Assembly (NCBI GenBank): GCA_947498645.1
Contig: CANMKS010000001.1
Coordinates: forward strand, 716,032-780,031
Direction of reading: 5' to 3'
Source of the DNA: an uncultured Paracoccaceae bacterium
GTDB lineage: Bacteria; Pseudomonadota; Alphaproteobacteria; Rhodobacterales; Rhodobacteraceae
DNA length: 64,000 bases
Every line of letters starts with the position of its first letter. Within the stretch, counting starts at the first letter, position 1. Below the pieces are notes generated by a model. It saw only the letters and a program-made list of their open reading frames with translations. It made no database searches and was not told the DNA's origin. Both the position numbers and the translations under genes were made by a program. Of this stretch, positions 17,627 to 25,371 are shown in pieces.

Positions 17627-17658
17627 GGGCCATCCCGTTCGCCGGGGTGGCCCTTTTT
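17627..17658 (+). terminator. Rho-independent terminator of the small unit
   Basis: An 11-bp stem with one G-T pair (GGGCCATCCCG with CGGGGTGGCCC), a 5-nt loop and TTTTT. It closes the unit holding the 18-codon ORF, since no other gene ends just before it on this strand. Confidence 0.9.
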
Positions 17659-17685
17659 CTTTGGCAAAAGTGCCGTATGTTTTGC

Positions 17686-17716
17686 GTACAGAACCTGTAC
17701 ATACGCTGTACGTACA
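17686..17716. promoter_or_regulatory. twin palindromes upstream of arfB
   Basis: GTACAG-AAC-CTGTAC (17686-17700) is followed after 6 bp by the perfect palindrome TGTACGTACA (17707-17716), ending 12 bp before the arfB start. The arrangement suggests a repressor operator at the arfB promoter; the regulator is unknown. Confidence 0.4.
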
Positions 17717-17728
17717 ACGGGACATACC

Positions 17729-18142
17729 ATGCGGATCAATGATCAGATCGAAATCGCCGATTGGGAGCTAAGCGAAAGCTTTGCCCGATCATCGGGACCC
17801 GGCGGGCAGAACGTGAACAAGGTGTCCACCGCGGTAGAGTTGCGGTTTGAGGCTGAACGCTCACCCAATCTGCCCGCACCGGTAAAGTCCCGGCTAAAGC
17901 GCCTCGCCGGGCGACGCTGGACCCAGGACGGCGCCATCGTGATCTTTGTGCAGGAAACCCGCAGTCAGGCGCGCAACCGCGACATTGCAAGAGAGCGGCT
18001 GGCGGAACTGATCCAGAAAGCCTGCGAAAAGCCAAAACGGCGCGTCGCGACCCGACCAACAAAGGGATCGGTGCGGCGACGGTTGCAGGCCAAGAAAGCC
18101 CGTGGCGAGGTGAAGGCCTTGCGCGGCAAGGTTGATGAATAG
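17729..18142 (+). CDS. arfB: alternative ribosome-rescue factor ArfB (YaeJ)
   Basis: A 137-residue peptidyl-tRNA hydrolase that frees ribosomes stalled on mRNAs without a stop codon. The catalytic GGQ loop is at residues 25-27 (SSGPGGQNVNKVSTAVELRF region). The basic C-terminal tail (about 100-137, rich in K and R) that enters the empty mRNA channel is present. The short length and lack of release-factor codon-recognition domains separate it from RF1/RF2. Two palindromes lie just upstream. Confidence 0.93.
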   Translation: MRINDQIEIADWELSESFARSSGPGGQNVNKVSTAVELRFEAERSPNLPAPVKSRLKRLAGRRWTQDGAIVIFVQETRSQARNRDIARERLAELIQKACEKPKRRVATRPTKGSVRRRLQAKKARGEVKALRGKVDE

Positions 18143-18190
18143 GGTTATCGCACCTGATCGGCGATGACGGTATCTTAATCCTTCTATGAA

Positions 18191-18218
18191 ATTCTCCACA
18201 GACGCCGCTGAGGAGAAT
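18191..18218 (+). promoter_or_regulatory. hairpin that can sequester the SD of the GGDEF gene
   Basis: ATTCTCC (18191-18197) is fully complementary to GGAGAAT (18212-18218), which contains the ribosome binding site of the diguanylate cyclase gene starting at 18226. The 14-nt loop makes a 7-bp stem that could block translation. Confidence 0.4.
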
Positions 18219-18225
18219 CCCACGC

Positions 18226-19323
18226 ATGTCACAGTTTCAAATCCTTCTGACGCCTGTCATCGCCTTGATGAGCCTGGCATTTCTGTTCAACATCGTGTTG
18301 CGCCGCTTTCACGGAACACGGTTTGAGGCGCCGGCGTTCGGGGTCTTGTTTGGCACTGCGATTGTCGTGGGCATGATCAATCCCATTGCCTTGGGTGACG
18401 GGCTGATTTTCGATACACGGACGCTGCTGATCGGCTCTGCCATTGCCTTTGCCGGGCCCGTTGCGGGTGTCGTTGCCTTGGGATTCGGTATTGTTTGCCG
18501 GATATTGCTTGGCGGGGCCGGTGTGGTGTCTGGCGTTGTGGGGCTGCTGTTGGCATTTGGGCTAGCGGTCGGGTTTCAAAGGTATATCCGACATCGGATC
18601 ACATACCCTATAGCCGGGGATATTGCCTTTGCCGTGGTGATCACCACGTCGATCACGGCGCTTTTCGTGCTCCCGCACGAAATCGCGGTACCTCTTTTCT
18701 GGAAAATCGCCCCAACGCTTCTGCTTTGCAACATCGTCGGGGTGGTCGCAATCGGTTTGGTTTTCCGCAGAGAGCAGCGCAATTTCGAGACGACAAAAGC
18801 GCTTGAAAATCATGCGTCGCGTGACCCGCTGACCAATTTACTGAACCGGCGCGGGCTTGATCGGCAGGTTGGCGAAAGCCAATTTGATGCCAAATCCGGG
18901 CATGCGTTGTTCTTTTTCGACGTCGATAATTTCAAAAACATCAACGACAGTTATGGCCATGAGGCGGGTGATGCGACGCTGGCCATCATTGCGCTGCGTC
19001 TCAAGAACAGCCTGCGGGAAGACGCGATTTTTGCCCGGCACGGTGGGGATGAGTTTTCAATTTACCTGCCAAGCGTGAATGCTGCCGATGTTGAGGGGAT
19101 CGCGAAACGCCTTTGCGGCCTCGTCGCCAATAGACCCATTGAGCGGGGTGGTGCCTCTTTTGACGCTTCAATCAGCATGGGGGCCTTTTGGTCGCGTGTG
19201 CATTGTCCCCTACAAGAAATGATCAATCAGGCCGATGCCCAGCTTCTGATTGCCAAGAAGAAAGGGAAAAACCGTGCGCAGGTCGTGTTTAGTTCCGAAG
19301 GTGTTGACGTCCTCGCCGCATAG
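18226..19323 (+). CDS. membrane-bound diguanylate cyclase (GGDEF domain)
   Basis: A 365-residue protein that would make the second messenger c-di-GMP. Five to six membrane helices span residues 1-185 in a 5TMR-LYT-like arrangement. A GGDEF domain follows: DPLTNLLNRRG, FFFDVDNFKNINDSYGHEAGD, and the intact signature GGDEF at 273-277. The RxxD product-inhibition site is not obvious before GGDEF. No EAL domain is present. The ribosome binding site GGAG lies within a hairpin. Confidence 0.9.
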   Translation: MSQFQILLTPVIALMSLAFLFNIVLRRFHGTRFEAPAFGVLFGTAIVVGMINPIALGDGLIFDTRTLLIGSAIAFAGPVAGVVALGFGIVCRILLGGAGVVSGVVGLLLAFGLAVGFQRYIRHRITYPIAGDIAFAVVITTSITALFVLPHEIAVPLFWKIAPTLLLCNIVGVVAIGLVFRREQRNFETTKALENHASRDPLTNLLNRRGLDRQVGESQFDAKSGHALFFFDVDNFKNINDSYGHEAGDATLAIIALRLKNSLREDAIFARHGGDEFSIYLPSVNAADVEGIAKRLCGLVANRPIERGGASFDASISMGAFWSRVHCPLQEMINQADAQLLIAKKKGKNRAQVVFSSEGVDVLAA

Positions 19324-19357
19324 ATTGTCATGGCCGCGGACCAGCCGCCGGACAAGG

Positions 19358-20650
19358 TCAGACCAATACCTCGACCGCCTCCTGCGCGCCCACATCAAAT
19401 ACGCGCTTGTAGCGCGCGATTTCATCCTCTGGACCCATGGCCTTTTTCGGATTGTCGCTCAATTTGACAGTCGGTTGTCCGTTAGCGGCCACTGCCTTGC
19501 ACACAAGTGAGAAGGGCGCGAGCGCGTCATCTGCAACCAACCCTTTGAAGTCGTTGGTCAGCATCGTGCCCCAGCCGAAACTGACCCGACAGCGCCCGTC
19601 GAACTGCTGGTGCAGTTCCTTGATCTTGTCCACATCAAGCCCGTCCGAGAAAATAACCAGTTTTTCGCGCGGATCTTCACCACGCGATGTCCACCAGTTG
19701 ATCGCAACCTCTGCCCCTGTCGCAGGATCGCCGCTATCCACGCGAATCCCTGTCCAGCCTGCAAGCCAATCTGGTGCGCCCTCAAGAAACCCTTTGGTTC
19801 CGTAGGTATCTGGCAAAATGATGCGCAGATTTCCGTCATGTTCTTCCTGCCAATCGGCCAGCACATCATAGGGGGACTGGCGCAACGCCTCATCCGACTG
19901 GGCCAGCGCGGCATAGACCATCGGCAGTTCGTGGGCGTTTGTGCCAATCGCCTCGATCTCGCGCATCATGGCAATCCGGCAGTTTGACGTGCCGGTGAAA
20001 TTGGCCCCCAGCCCCTCCATCATCGCCTGCACGCACCAGTCCTGCCACAGATAGCTGTGCCGGCGGCGTGTCCCAAAGTCGGCGACGCGCAGGTTGTCGA
20101 TGGGTTTCAACTGCTCAATCTTGCCCCAGAGTTTCGTCATGGCGCGCGCATAAAGCACTTGCAGCTCAAATTTGCCCATGTCGCGCAGCACGGCACGGCT
20201 GCGGAGTTCCATGATCACCGCGAGTGCGGGGATTTCCCACAACATGACCTCGGGCCATGTGCCCTCAAACGTCAGCTCGTATTGCCCGTCCTTCTTTTCC
20301 AGATGGTAGGGCGGCAATTGCAGGTTCTCGAACCACTCCATGAAGGCGGGGGTGAACATCTGTCGTTTGCCATAAAACGTGTTGCCGCGCAGCCACGTGC
20401 TTTCGCCTCGCGTGAGGCGCAAAGAGCGGATATGATCAAGTTGCTCGCGCAGCTCTCCTTCGTCCACCAGCTCTGCCAGCCGGATTTTCCTGGTCCGGTT
20501 GATCAGGGAAAACTGCACATGGGTGTCGGGATGATTGCGAAACACCGACTGGCACATCAGCAGTTTGTAAAAGTCGGTGTCGATCAGCGACCGCACGATC
20601 GGGTCGATCTTCCATTTGTGATTCCAGACCCGTGTGGCGATGTCGACCAT
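19358..20650 (-). CDS. pncB: nicotinate phosphoribosyltransferase
   Basis: A 430-residue enzyme that joins nicotinate and PRPP in the salvage route to NAD. Family marks are SLIDTDFYKLLM near the N-terminus, FGTRRRHSYLWQ around residue 193, GTSNCRIAM, the VDSGDP motif and SFGWGTMLTNDF. The conserved phosphorylated histidine sits in RRRHSYL. With pncA about 0.8 kb away on the same strand, this forms an NAD salvage pair interrupted by two small genes on the opposite strand. Confidence 0.96.
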   Translation of the reverse strand: MVDIATRVWNHKWKIDPIVRSLIDTDFYKLLMCQSVFRNHPDTHVQFSLINRTRKIRLAELVDEGELREQLDHIRSLRLTRGESTWLRGNTFYGKRQMFTPAFMEWFENLQLPPYHLEKKDGQYELTFEGTWPEVMLWEIPALAVIMELRSRAVLRDMGKFELQVLYARAMTKLWGKIEQLKPIDNLRVADFGTRRRHSYLWQDWCVQAMMEGLGANFTGTSNCRIAMMREIEAIGTNAHELPMVYAALAQSDEALRQSPYDVLADWQEEHDGNLRIILPDTYGTKGFLEGAPDWLAGWTGIRVDSGDPATGAEVAINWWTSRGEDPREKLVIFSDGLDVDKIKELHQQFDGRCRVSFGWGTMLTNDFKGLVADDALAPFSLVCKAVAANGQPTVKLSDNPKKAMGPEDEIARYKRVFDVGAQEAVEVLV

Positions 20651-20719
20651 ATTCAGTTCCCCCTCTTGGCCCTCCGTGTTAGATCAAGAGGGCGCGAGGG
20701 TGGCAAGGGGGCCAAAGCG

Positions 20720-21253
20720 ATGGCATTGCGTTACGATTTTGACATGGTTGCAGTCACACCCGAAGGCCTGCCGGACCAGTTTGGCGATCTGGCGCTAACC
20801 GGTGTTGGGGCAGAAAAGATCGCCATGTTTCGCGACCCAAAAACCGTTGCGGCCTTGAAACAGGCCGATGAGGCTGTGCGGACCTTTTTCACCGACAGCG
20901 GTTTTGTCATGAAGACGCATGACAGTGGCGCCCCTCCCGGCACATTCCCGATGCGCGATGAAGGCGACCGGTTGGCGCTTGTGGATCGTCTGTCTCAGAA
21001 CCTCGGTGCGCATAACCTCAAAGGCGTAAACTGGGGTGGTTTTGATTTTCAGGCGTTCATGCGCTCACTGTCAGCAGCAGAGCCGATCGAAGAAACACTG
21101 CTTGCCCCGACCCAGCATGACGCCGGGCTGAATACGCGGCTTGTCGCGGCGCGCATCGAATCGCGCAAGAAGCAAGGCCGTCGGATGATGGCCTTTGGGG
21201 GGCTTCTGCTGGGGCTGATCCTGCTGCTTTATGTAGCCGGGCAGCTGCTCTGA
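20720..21253 (+). CDS. hypothetical protein with C-terminal membrane anchor
   Basis: A 177-residue protein with no family that I recognise. It is soluble up to about residue 150, has a short basic stretch (ESRKKQGRRMM) and ends in one membrane helix (AFGGLLLGLILLLYVAGQLL). The ATG at 20720 follows AAAGC without a strong SD. It runs divergently from pncB and is followed after 16 bp by a small membrane protein, likely its cotranscribed partner. Confidence 0.6.
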   Translation: MALRYDFDMVAVTPEGLPDQFGDLALTGVGAEKIAMFRDPKTVAALKQADEAVRTFFTDSGFVMKTHDSGAPPGTFPMRDEGDRLALVDRLSQNLGAHNLKGVNWGGFDFQAFMRSLSAAEPIEETLLAPTQHDAGLNTRLVAARIESRKKQGRRMMAFGGLLLGLILLLYVAGQLL

Positions 21254-21269
21254 CCGACCCCCAGATTTG

Positions 21270-21437
21270 ATGACACTATCGCCCAACTTGGCCAAACTGG
21301 TCGTGCTTGCCGTGACGCTGATCGTTGGCGGCTGGGCCGTGTTCCAGGAATGGCCTGACAGGTTGAGCTTGACCGGGTTGGTCATCATCATGATCGCCGG
21401 TGTGCCATCCATCTGGTTTGCCCAGCGGGGGCGTTAA
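21270..21437 (+). CDS. small membrane protein, hypothetical
   Basis: A 55-residue ORF (MTLSPNLAKLVVLAVTLIV...) with two membrane helices, at about 8-22 and 36-50. It starts 16 bp after the anchored protein and overlaps the 3' end of convergent pncA by 4 nt. Nothing suggests a function, but the close packing supports a real gene. Confidence 0.5.
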   Translation: MTLSPNLAKLVVLAVTLIVGGWAVFQEWPDRLSLTGLVIIMIAGVPSIWFAQRGR

Positions 21438-22033
21438 ACCAGGTTGACGCCTGCGGCCTTCATACCTTGTGTGGCCGCATCCAATGATCCGTCAAAATCA
21501 ATCGCACGGCAGAGGCCCATATCAACCGTGACGTTGAATCCCAGGTTGGCGGCGTCTACTGCCGAATAGTTCACGCAGAAATCCGTGGCCAATCCCACAA
21601 GCGTGAGCGTTTTGATCCCGCGCGTCCGCAGATAGCCTTCCAACCCGGTGGGCGTCGTTTTGTCGTTTTCAAAGAACGCCGAATAGCTGTCGATGGCAGG
21701 GTTATAGCCTTTGCGAATGATCAGATCGGCGCGGTCTACATTCAAGTCCGCATGAAAGGCCGCGCCATCACGCCCTTGAATGCAATGATCGGGCCAAAGA
21801 ACCTGAGGGCCATAGGGCATTTCAGTCATGCTCATCGGTGCAGCATCATGGGCCGACGCAAAGGAAGAATGGCCCGCCGGGTGCCAATCCTGCGTCAGGA
21901 TCACCGCGTCAAAGCCTACCATTGCGGCGTTGATCCCCGGCACGATCTGGTCGCCGCCAGAAACGGCCAGGGCGCCACCAGGGCAAAAGTCGTTCTGCAC
22001 GTCGATAACAAGGAGGGCGTGTGTCATGGTCAT
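21434..22033 (-). CDS. pncA: nicotinamidase
   Basis: A 199-residue cysteine hydrolase that converts nicotinamide to nicotinate for PncB. The Asp-Lys-Cys triad is visible: ALLVIDVQNDFCPGG (D11 region), RKGYNP, and ATDFCVNYSA. Metal-binding D-x-H is in TQDWHPAGH. The ATG at 22033 follows GGAACGGAAAG; a second ATG six bases later is equally possible. It is a salvage partner of pncB. Confidence 0.94.
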   Translation of the reverse strand: MTMTHALLVIDVQNDFCPGGALAVSGGDQIVPGINAAMVGFDAVILTQDWHPAGHSSFASAHDAAPMSMTEMPYGPQVLWPDHCIQGRDGAAFHADLNVDRADLIIRKGYNPAIDSYSAFFENDKTTPTGLEGYLRTRGIKTLTLVGLATDFCVNYSAVDAANLGFNVTVDMGLCRAIDFDGSLDAATQGMKAAGVNLV

Positions 22034-22140
22034 TCTTTCCGTTCCTGCGTTGGGCGCAGTGTGCCGGGGCCTCAAAGGGGTTGCAAGCATTCCGCCAATT
22101 CCCTATCAGCCGCCTCTTTCTACAAGAGTTGGAGGATGAG

Positions 22141-23388
22141 ATGGCGACATTGGGTATCGACTTTGGCACCTCTAATACGGCCGCGGGCGTGCTGAAGGAC
22201 GGCAAGCCGCAGCTGATTTCGGTTGAACCGGGGCAGACGACGCTGCCCACATCCGTTTTCTTTGATTATGACCGTAAGGAAACGACCTATGGGTCGGTGG
22301 CGAATGCCGCATTGATTGATGGCCGCGAGGGGCGGTTCATGCGTGCGCTGAAATCGGTGCTGGGCACACCGCTGATGCGCGAAAAGCGCCAGATTGCCTA
22401 TGAGCGTTTGACACTGATCGAGGTTGTCGCGCGGTTTCTGGCAATGCTGCGTGAACGGGCAGAAGCCGAAACCGGCGCGCGTTTTGATGTGGCTCTGTCG
22501 GGCCGCCCGGTGCGGTTTCATTCAACGGATGCTGTGCGAAATGCACAGGCAGAACTGGACCTGCGAGAGGCCTATATGATCGCGGGCTACAGTGATGTTT
22601 CGTTCATGTACGAACCCGAAGCGGCAGCACTGGCAAGCGGCCCGCTTGCCAAGGGTGATCTGGGGCTGATCGTTGATATCGGTGGCGGTACATCGGATTT
22701 TTCCGTCTTTGCCCGCGATGGTGACGCCACGCAGATTATTGCCAGCAACGGGGTGCGCGTCGGCGGAACCGATTTTGACCGCGCGATCAGCATTGCCGAG
22801 GTTATGCCGTTGCTGGGGCGCGGGGCAGAGGTCCGCAATGCGTTGGGACAGGGCCGTCATGTGGCCCCAAACGCGATCTTTAACGATCTGGCGACCTGGC
22901 AGAAAATCCCCTTTGTCTATACCCAGGAGAACCGCCGAATGGCGGCGGATTTTGCCAAGCTGGGGATGGAACCTGCCTTGTTTGCACGGCTCAAGACCGT
23001 GCTCGAGATGGAGCTGGGTCATGACATCGCCTTTGCCGTGGAAGCAGGCAAGATTGCGATCAACCATCCCGATGCAACAAGTACGGGCATTGATCTTGGG
23101 CTGATTGAACCGCGATTGGCGGCGCAAATCACCAAATCCGCGATGGGCACCGTTCTGGCGGACCACGCCGCACAAATTGCTGCATGCGCCCGGCAAACAC
23201 TTGATATGGCAGAGGTCAGTGCCGACCGGATCGGCAAGATTGTGTTTGTTGGCGGCTCCAGCCTGTTGCAGGTGGTTGAAGATGTGATGGTTGCAATGTT
23301 TCCCGATGCGGCATTGGAACGGGCCGAAGCGTTTACCGCCGTCGCGGACGGTTTGGCAATTGCCGCAGCCCGCGACTTGCCCCGCTGA
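22141..23388 (+). CDS. Hsp70-family ATPase (YegD-like)
   Basis: A 415-residue actin/Hsp70-type ATPase domain. Phosphate-binding loops are [11 protein letters not shown] at the start and [12 protein letters not shown] around residue 180; YEPEAAAL and [14 protein letters not shown] complete the nucleotide fold. It ends at the ATPase domain, with no substrate-binding domain, as in E. coli YegD. The start at 22141 has GGAGG at correct spacing. Function is not established for the family. Confidence 0.88.
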   Translation: MATLGIDFGTSNTAAGVLKDGKPQLISVEPGQTTLPTSVFFDYDRKETTYGSVANAALIDGREGRFMRALKSVLGTPLMREKRQIAYERLTLIEVVARFLAMLRERAEAETGARFDVALSGRPVRFHSTDAVRNAQAELDLREAYMIAGYSDVSFMYEPEAAALASGPLAKGDLGLIVDIGGGTSDFSVFARDGDATQIIASNGVRVGGTDFDRAISIAEVMPLLGRGAEVRNALGQGRHVAPNAIFNDLATWQKIPFVYTQENRRMAADFAKLGMEPALFARLKTVLEMELGHDIAFAVEAGKIAINHPDATSTGIDLGLIEPRLAAQITKSAMGTVLADHAAQIAACARQTLDMAEVSADRIGKIVFVGGSSLLQVVEDVMVAMFPDAALERAEAFTAVADGLAIAAARDLPR

Positions 23389-23411
23389 GCGCAGAGGCGT
23401 ATCTGACCGAT

Positions 23412-24317
23412 ATGTATACTATCGCAGCACTCTATCACTTCACCCGGTTCGATGATCCGCCCGCGTTGCAAGGCCCGTTGCAAGACCTGTGCAAGGCGCG
23501 TGGGATCACGGGTACCCTGTTGCTGGCTGGTGAAGGCATCAATGGCACCATCGCGGGCGATCGCGCGGGCATTGATGCCGTCATCGCCCATATCCGCGCC
23601 CTGCCCGGTTGCGCCGATCTGGAATGGAAGGAAAGCACCGCCACCACGCCACCCTTTCACCGCATGAAAGTTCGCCTGAAAAAGGAAATCGTGACCATGG
23701 GCCAGCCGGACGTTGATCCGGTCGCCCGCGTTGGCAACTATGTTGACCCCGCCGACTGGAATGACCTGATCAGCGCGCCCGATGTCGCCGTGATTGACAC
23801 CCGCAATGACTATGAGGTTGCGATTGGCACGTTTGATGGCGCTGTCGATCCCGAAACCAAAAGCTTTGGTGAATTTCCCGCGTGGTGGGAAGAAAACAAA
23901 CATCGCTTTCACAACAAGCGGATCGCGATGTTCTGTACCGGCGGCATTCGCTGCGAGAAATCGACAAACTACCTGATGGGGCAGGGGGTTGAGGATGTTT
24001 ATCACCTTAAGGGCGGCATCCTGAAATACCTGGAAGAGGTTCCGCAGGAAGACAGCAAATGGGACGGGAAATGCTTTGTCTTTGACGCCCGTGTCAGCGT
24101 CGGGCACGGGTTGGAGGAAGGGCCGCATATCCTGTGCTATGCCTGTCGTCGCCCGCTGCTGCCCGCAGATCGCGATCATCCGGCATTTGAGCAGGGTGTC
24201 GCCTGCCATCAATGCGTCGATGAAACGACAGCCGCTGACAAGGAACGGTTCCGCGAGCGGCAAAAGCAGATGACGCTGGCCAAGCAACGCGGCACGCATC
24301 ACATCGGTGGTGTCTAG
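23412..24317 (+). CDS. trhO: tRNA uridine(34) hydroxylase, rhodanese-like
   Basis: A 301-residue enzyme of the YceA/TrhO family, which makes 5-hydroxyuridine at the tRNA wobble position. An N-terminal acylphosphatase-like domain ([16 protein letters not shown]) is followed by a rhodanese domain with the active cysteine in [11 protein letters not shown] and a cysteine-rich C-terminal tail ([12 protein letters not shown]). It begins 23 bp after the Hsp70-like gene and its end overlaps the AbrB-like gene. Confidence 0.92.
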   Translation: MYTIAALYHFTRFDDPPALQGPLQDLCKARGITGTLLLAGEGINGTIAGDRAGIDAVIAHIRALPGCADLEWKESTATTPPFHRMKVRLKKEIVTMGQPDVDPVARVGNYVDPADWNDLISAPDVAVIDTRNDYEVAIGTFDGAVDPETKSFGEFPAWWEENKHRFHNKRIAMFCTGGIRCEKSTNYLMGQGVEDVYHLKGGILKYLEEVPQEDSKWDGKCFVFDARVSVGHGLEEGPHILCYACRRPLLPADRDHPAFEQGVACHQCVDETTAADKERFRERQKQMTLAKQRGTHHIGGV

Positions 24318-25371
24318 GGCTGGCACATTGACCGCACCTCCCGCCCTGGCGCCGCAAATGCTGGCACTTGCGATTGGGATCGCGGGCGGGGTTGCGGCCT
24401 ATCTGGGTGGTTTGCCCCTGCCTTGGATGCTGGGCCCGATGATGGCCAACACCTTTGCGGCATTGTTGCGCCTGCCGATCACGGGCCCCATGCGCCTGCG
24501 CCCCTTTGTCATCCCCATTCTGGGTGTGATGCTGGGGTCCGGCATCACAGCCGAGATTTTTGGCCTGCTTGGCGTCTGGGTGATGACGCTGGCCGTATTG
24601 CCGGTGTTCCTTGCCTGTGCTGCGGGTATTTCCTATGCCGTCTATCGTAAAATCGGGCGCTATGATCCGGTGACGGCCTTTTATGCCGCCATGCCCGGCG
24701 GGTTGAATGAAATGCTGATCCTTGGGGCCGAGGCTGGCGGGGATGAGCGGCGCATAGCACTTGCCCATGCTGCCCGCGTTTTGATCATTATCGTCTTTGT
24801 TGCGCTGATTTTCGGTGTCCTGCTGGGCGTATCAAGCGGTGGCGCCGGGGCCGCCGGGTGGATTGCGCTGGATGCGATCACGGCGTGGGACTACATGGTC
24901 TTGGGCCTTTGTGCGCTGCTTGGCGCGCTGCTGGGTAAACGCCTGGGGTTGCCTGCCGCGCCCATCTTTGGCCCCATGATCCTGAGCGGGCTGGCCCATG
25001 TTCTGGGTTGGGTCACCGTTGCGCCGCCAACCGTGTTTATCGTCGCCGCCCAGATCACCATGGGCACCATCATCGGCACGCGGTTTGTGGGGGCCACCTT
25101 GGCCGAAATCCGGCGTGATCTGGCCCTGTCAGCGGTTGCGTCGGTGCTGATGCTGGTGGCCGCCGTCGCCTTTGCCCAGTTGATTTTCCTGCTCAGCGGG
25201 ATCCCGTTGACGCAAGCATTCCTTGCCTATTCGCCCGGCGGTCTGGCTGAGATGTCATTGCTGGCGCTCGCGATGGAGCAGGACGCGACTTACGTGTCGG
25301 TCATGCATATCATCCGCATCACGTTGGTGATTGCGATGGCCCCTTTTGTCTTTCGCGCGGTGCGGTCCTAG
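24307..25371 (+). CDS. AbrB-family membrane protein
   Basis: A membrane protein of up to 354 residues with about ten helices in two internal halves. [10 protein letters not shown] and the repeated PGG(L/F)NEM / SPGGLAEMS motifs mark the AbrB (PF05145) family, sometimes mis-named ammonia monooxygenase; a transport role is likely. The given start is a GTG that overlaps trhO by 11 nt without a clear SD; a TTG at 24328 preceded by AGGG is an alternative. The end overlaps convergent gyrB by 4 nt. Confidence 0.8.
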   Translation: MVSRAGTLTAPPALAPQMLALAIGIAGGVAAYLGGLPLPWMLGPMMANTFAALLRLPITGPMRLRPFVIPILGVMLGSGITAEIFGLLGVWVMTLAVLPVFLACAAGISYAVYRKIGRYDPVTAFYAAMPGGLNEMLILGAEAGGDERRIALAHAARVLIIIVFVALIFGVLLGVSSGGAGAAGWIALDAITAWDYMVLGLCALLGALLGKRLGLPAAPIFGPMILSGLAHVLGWVTVAPPTVFIVAAQITMGTIIGTRFVGATLAEIRRDLALSAVASVLMLVAAVAFAQLIFLLSGIPLTQAFLAYSPGGLAEMSLLALAMEQDATYVSVMHIIRITLVIAMAPFVFRAVRS

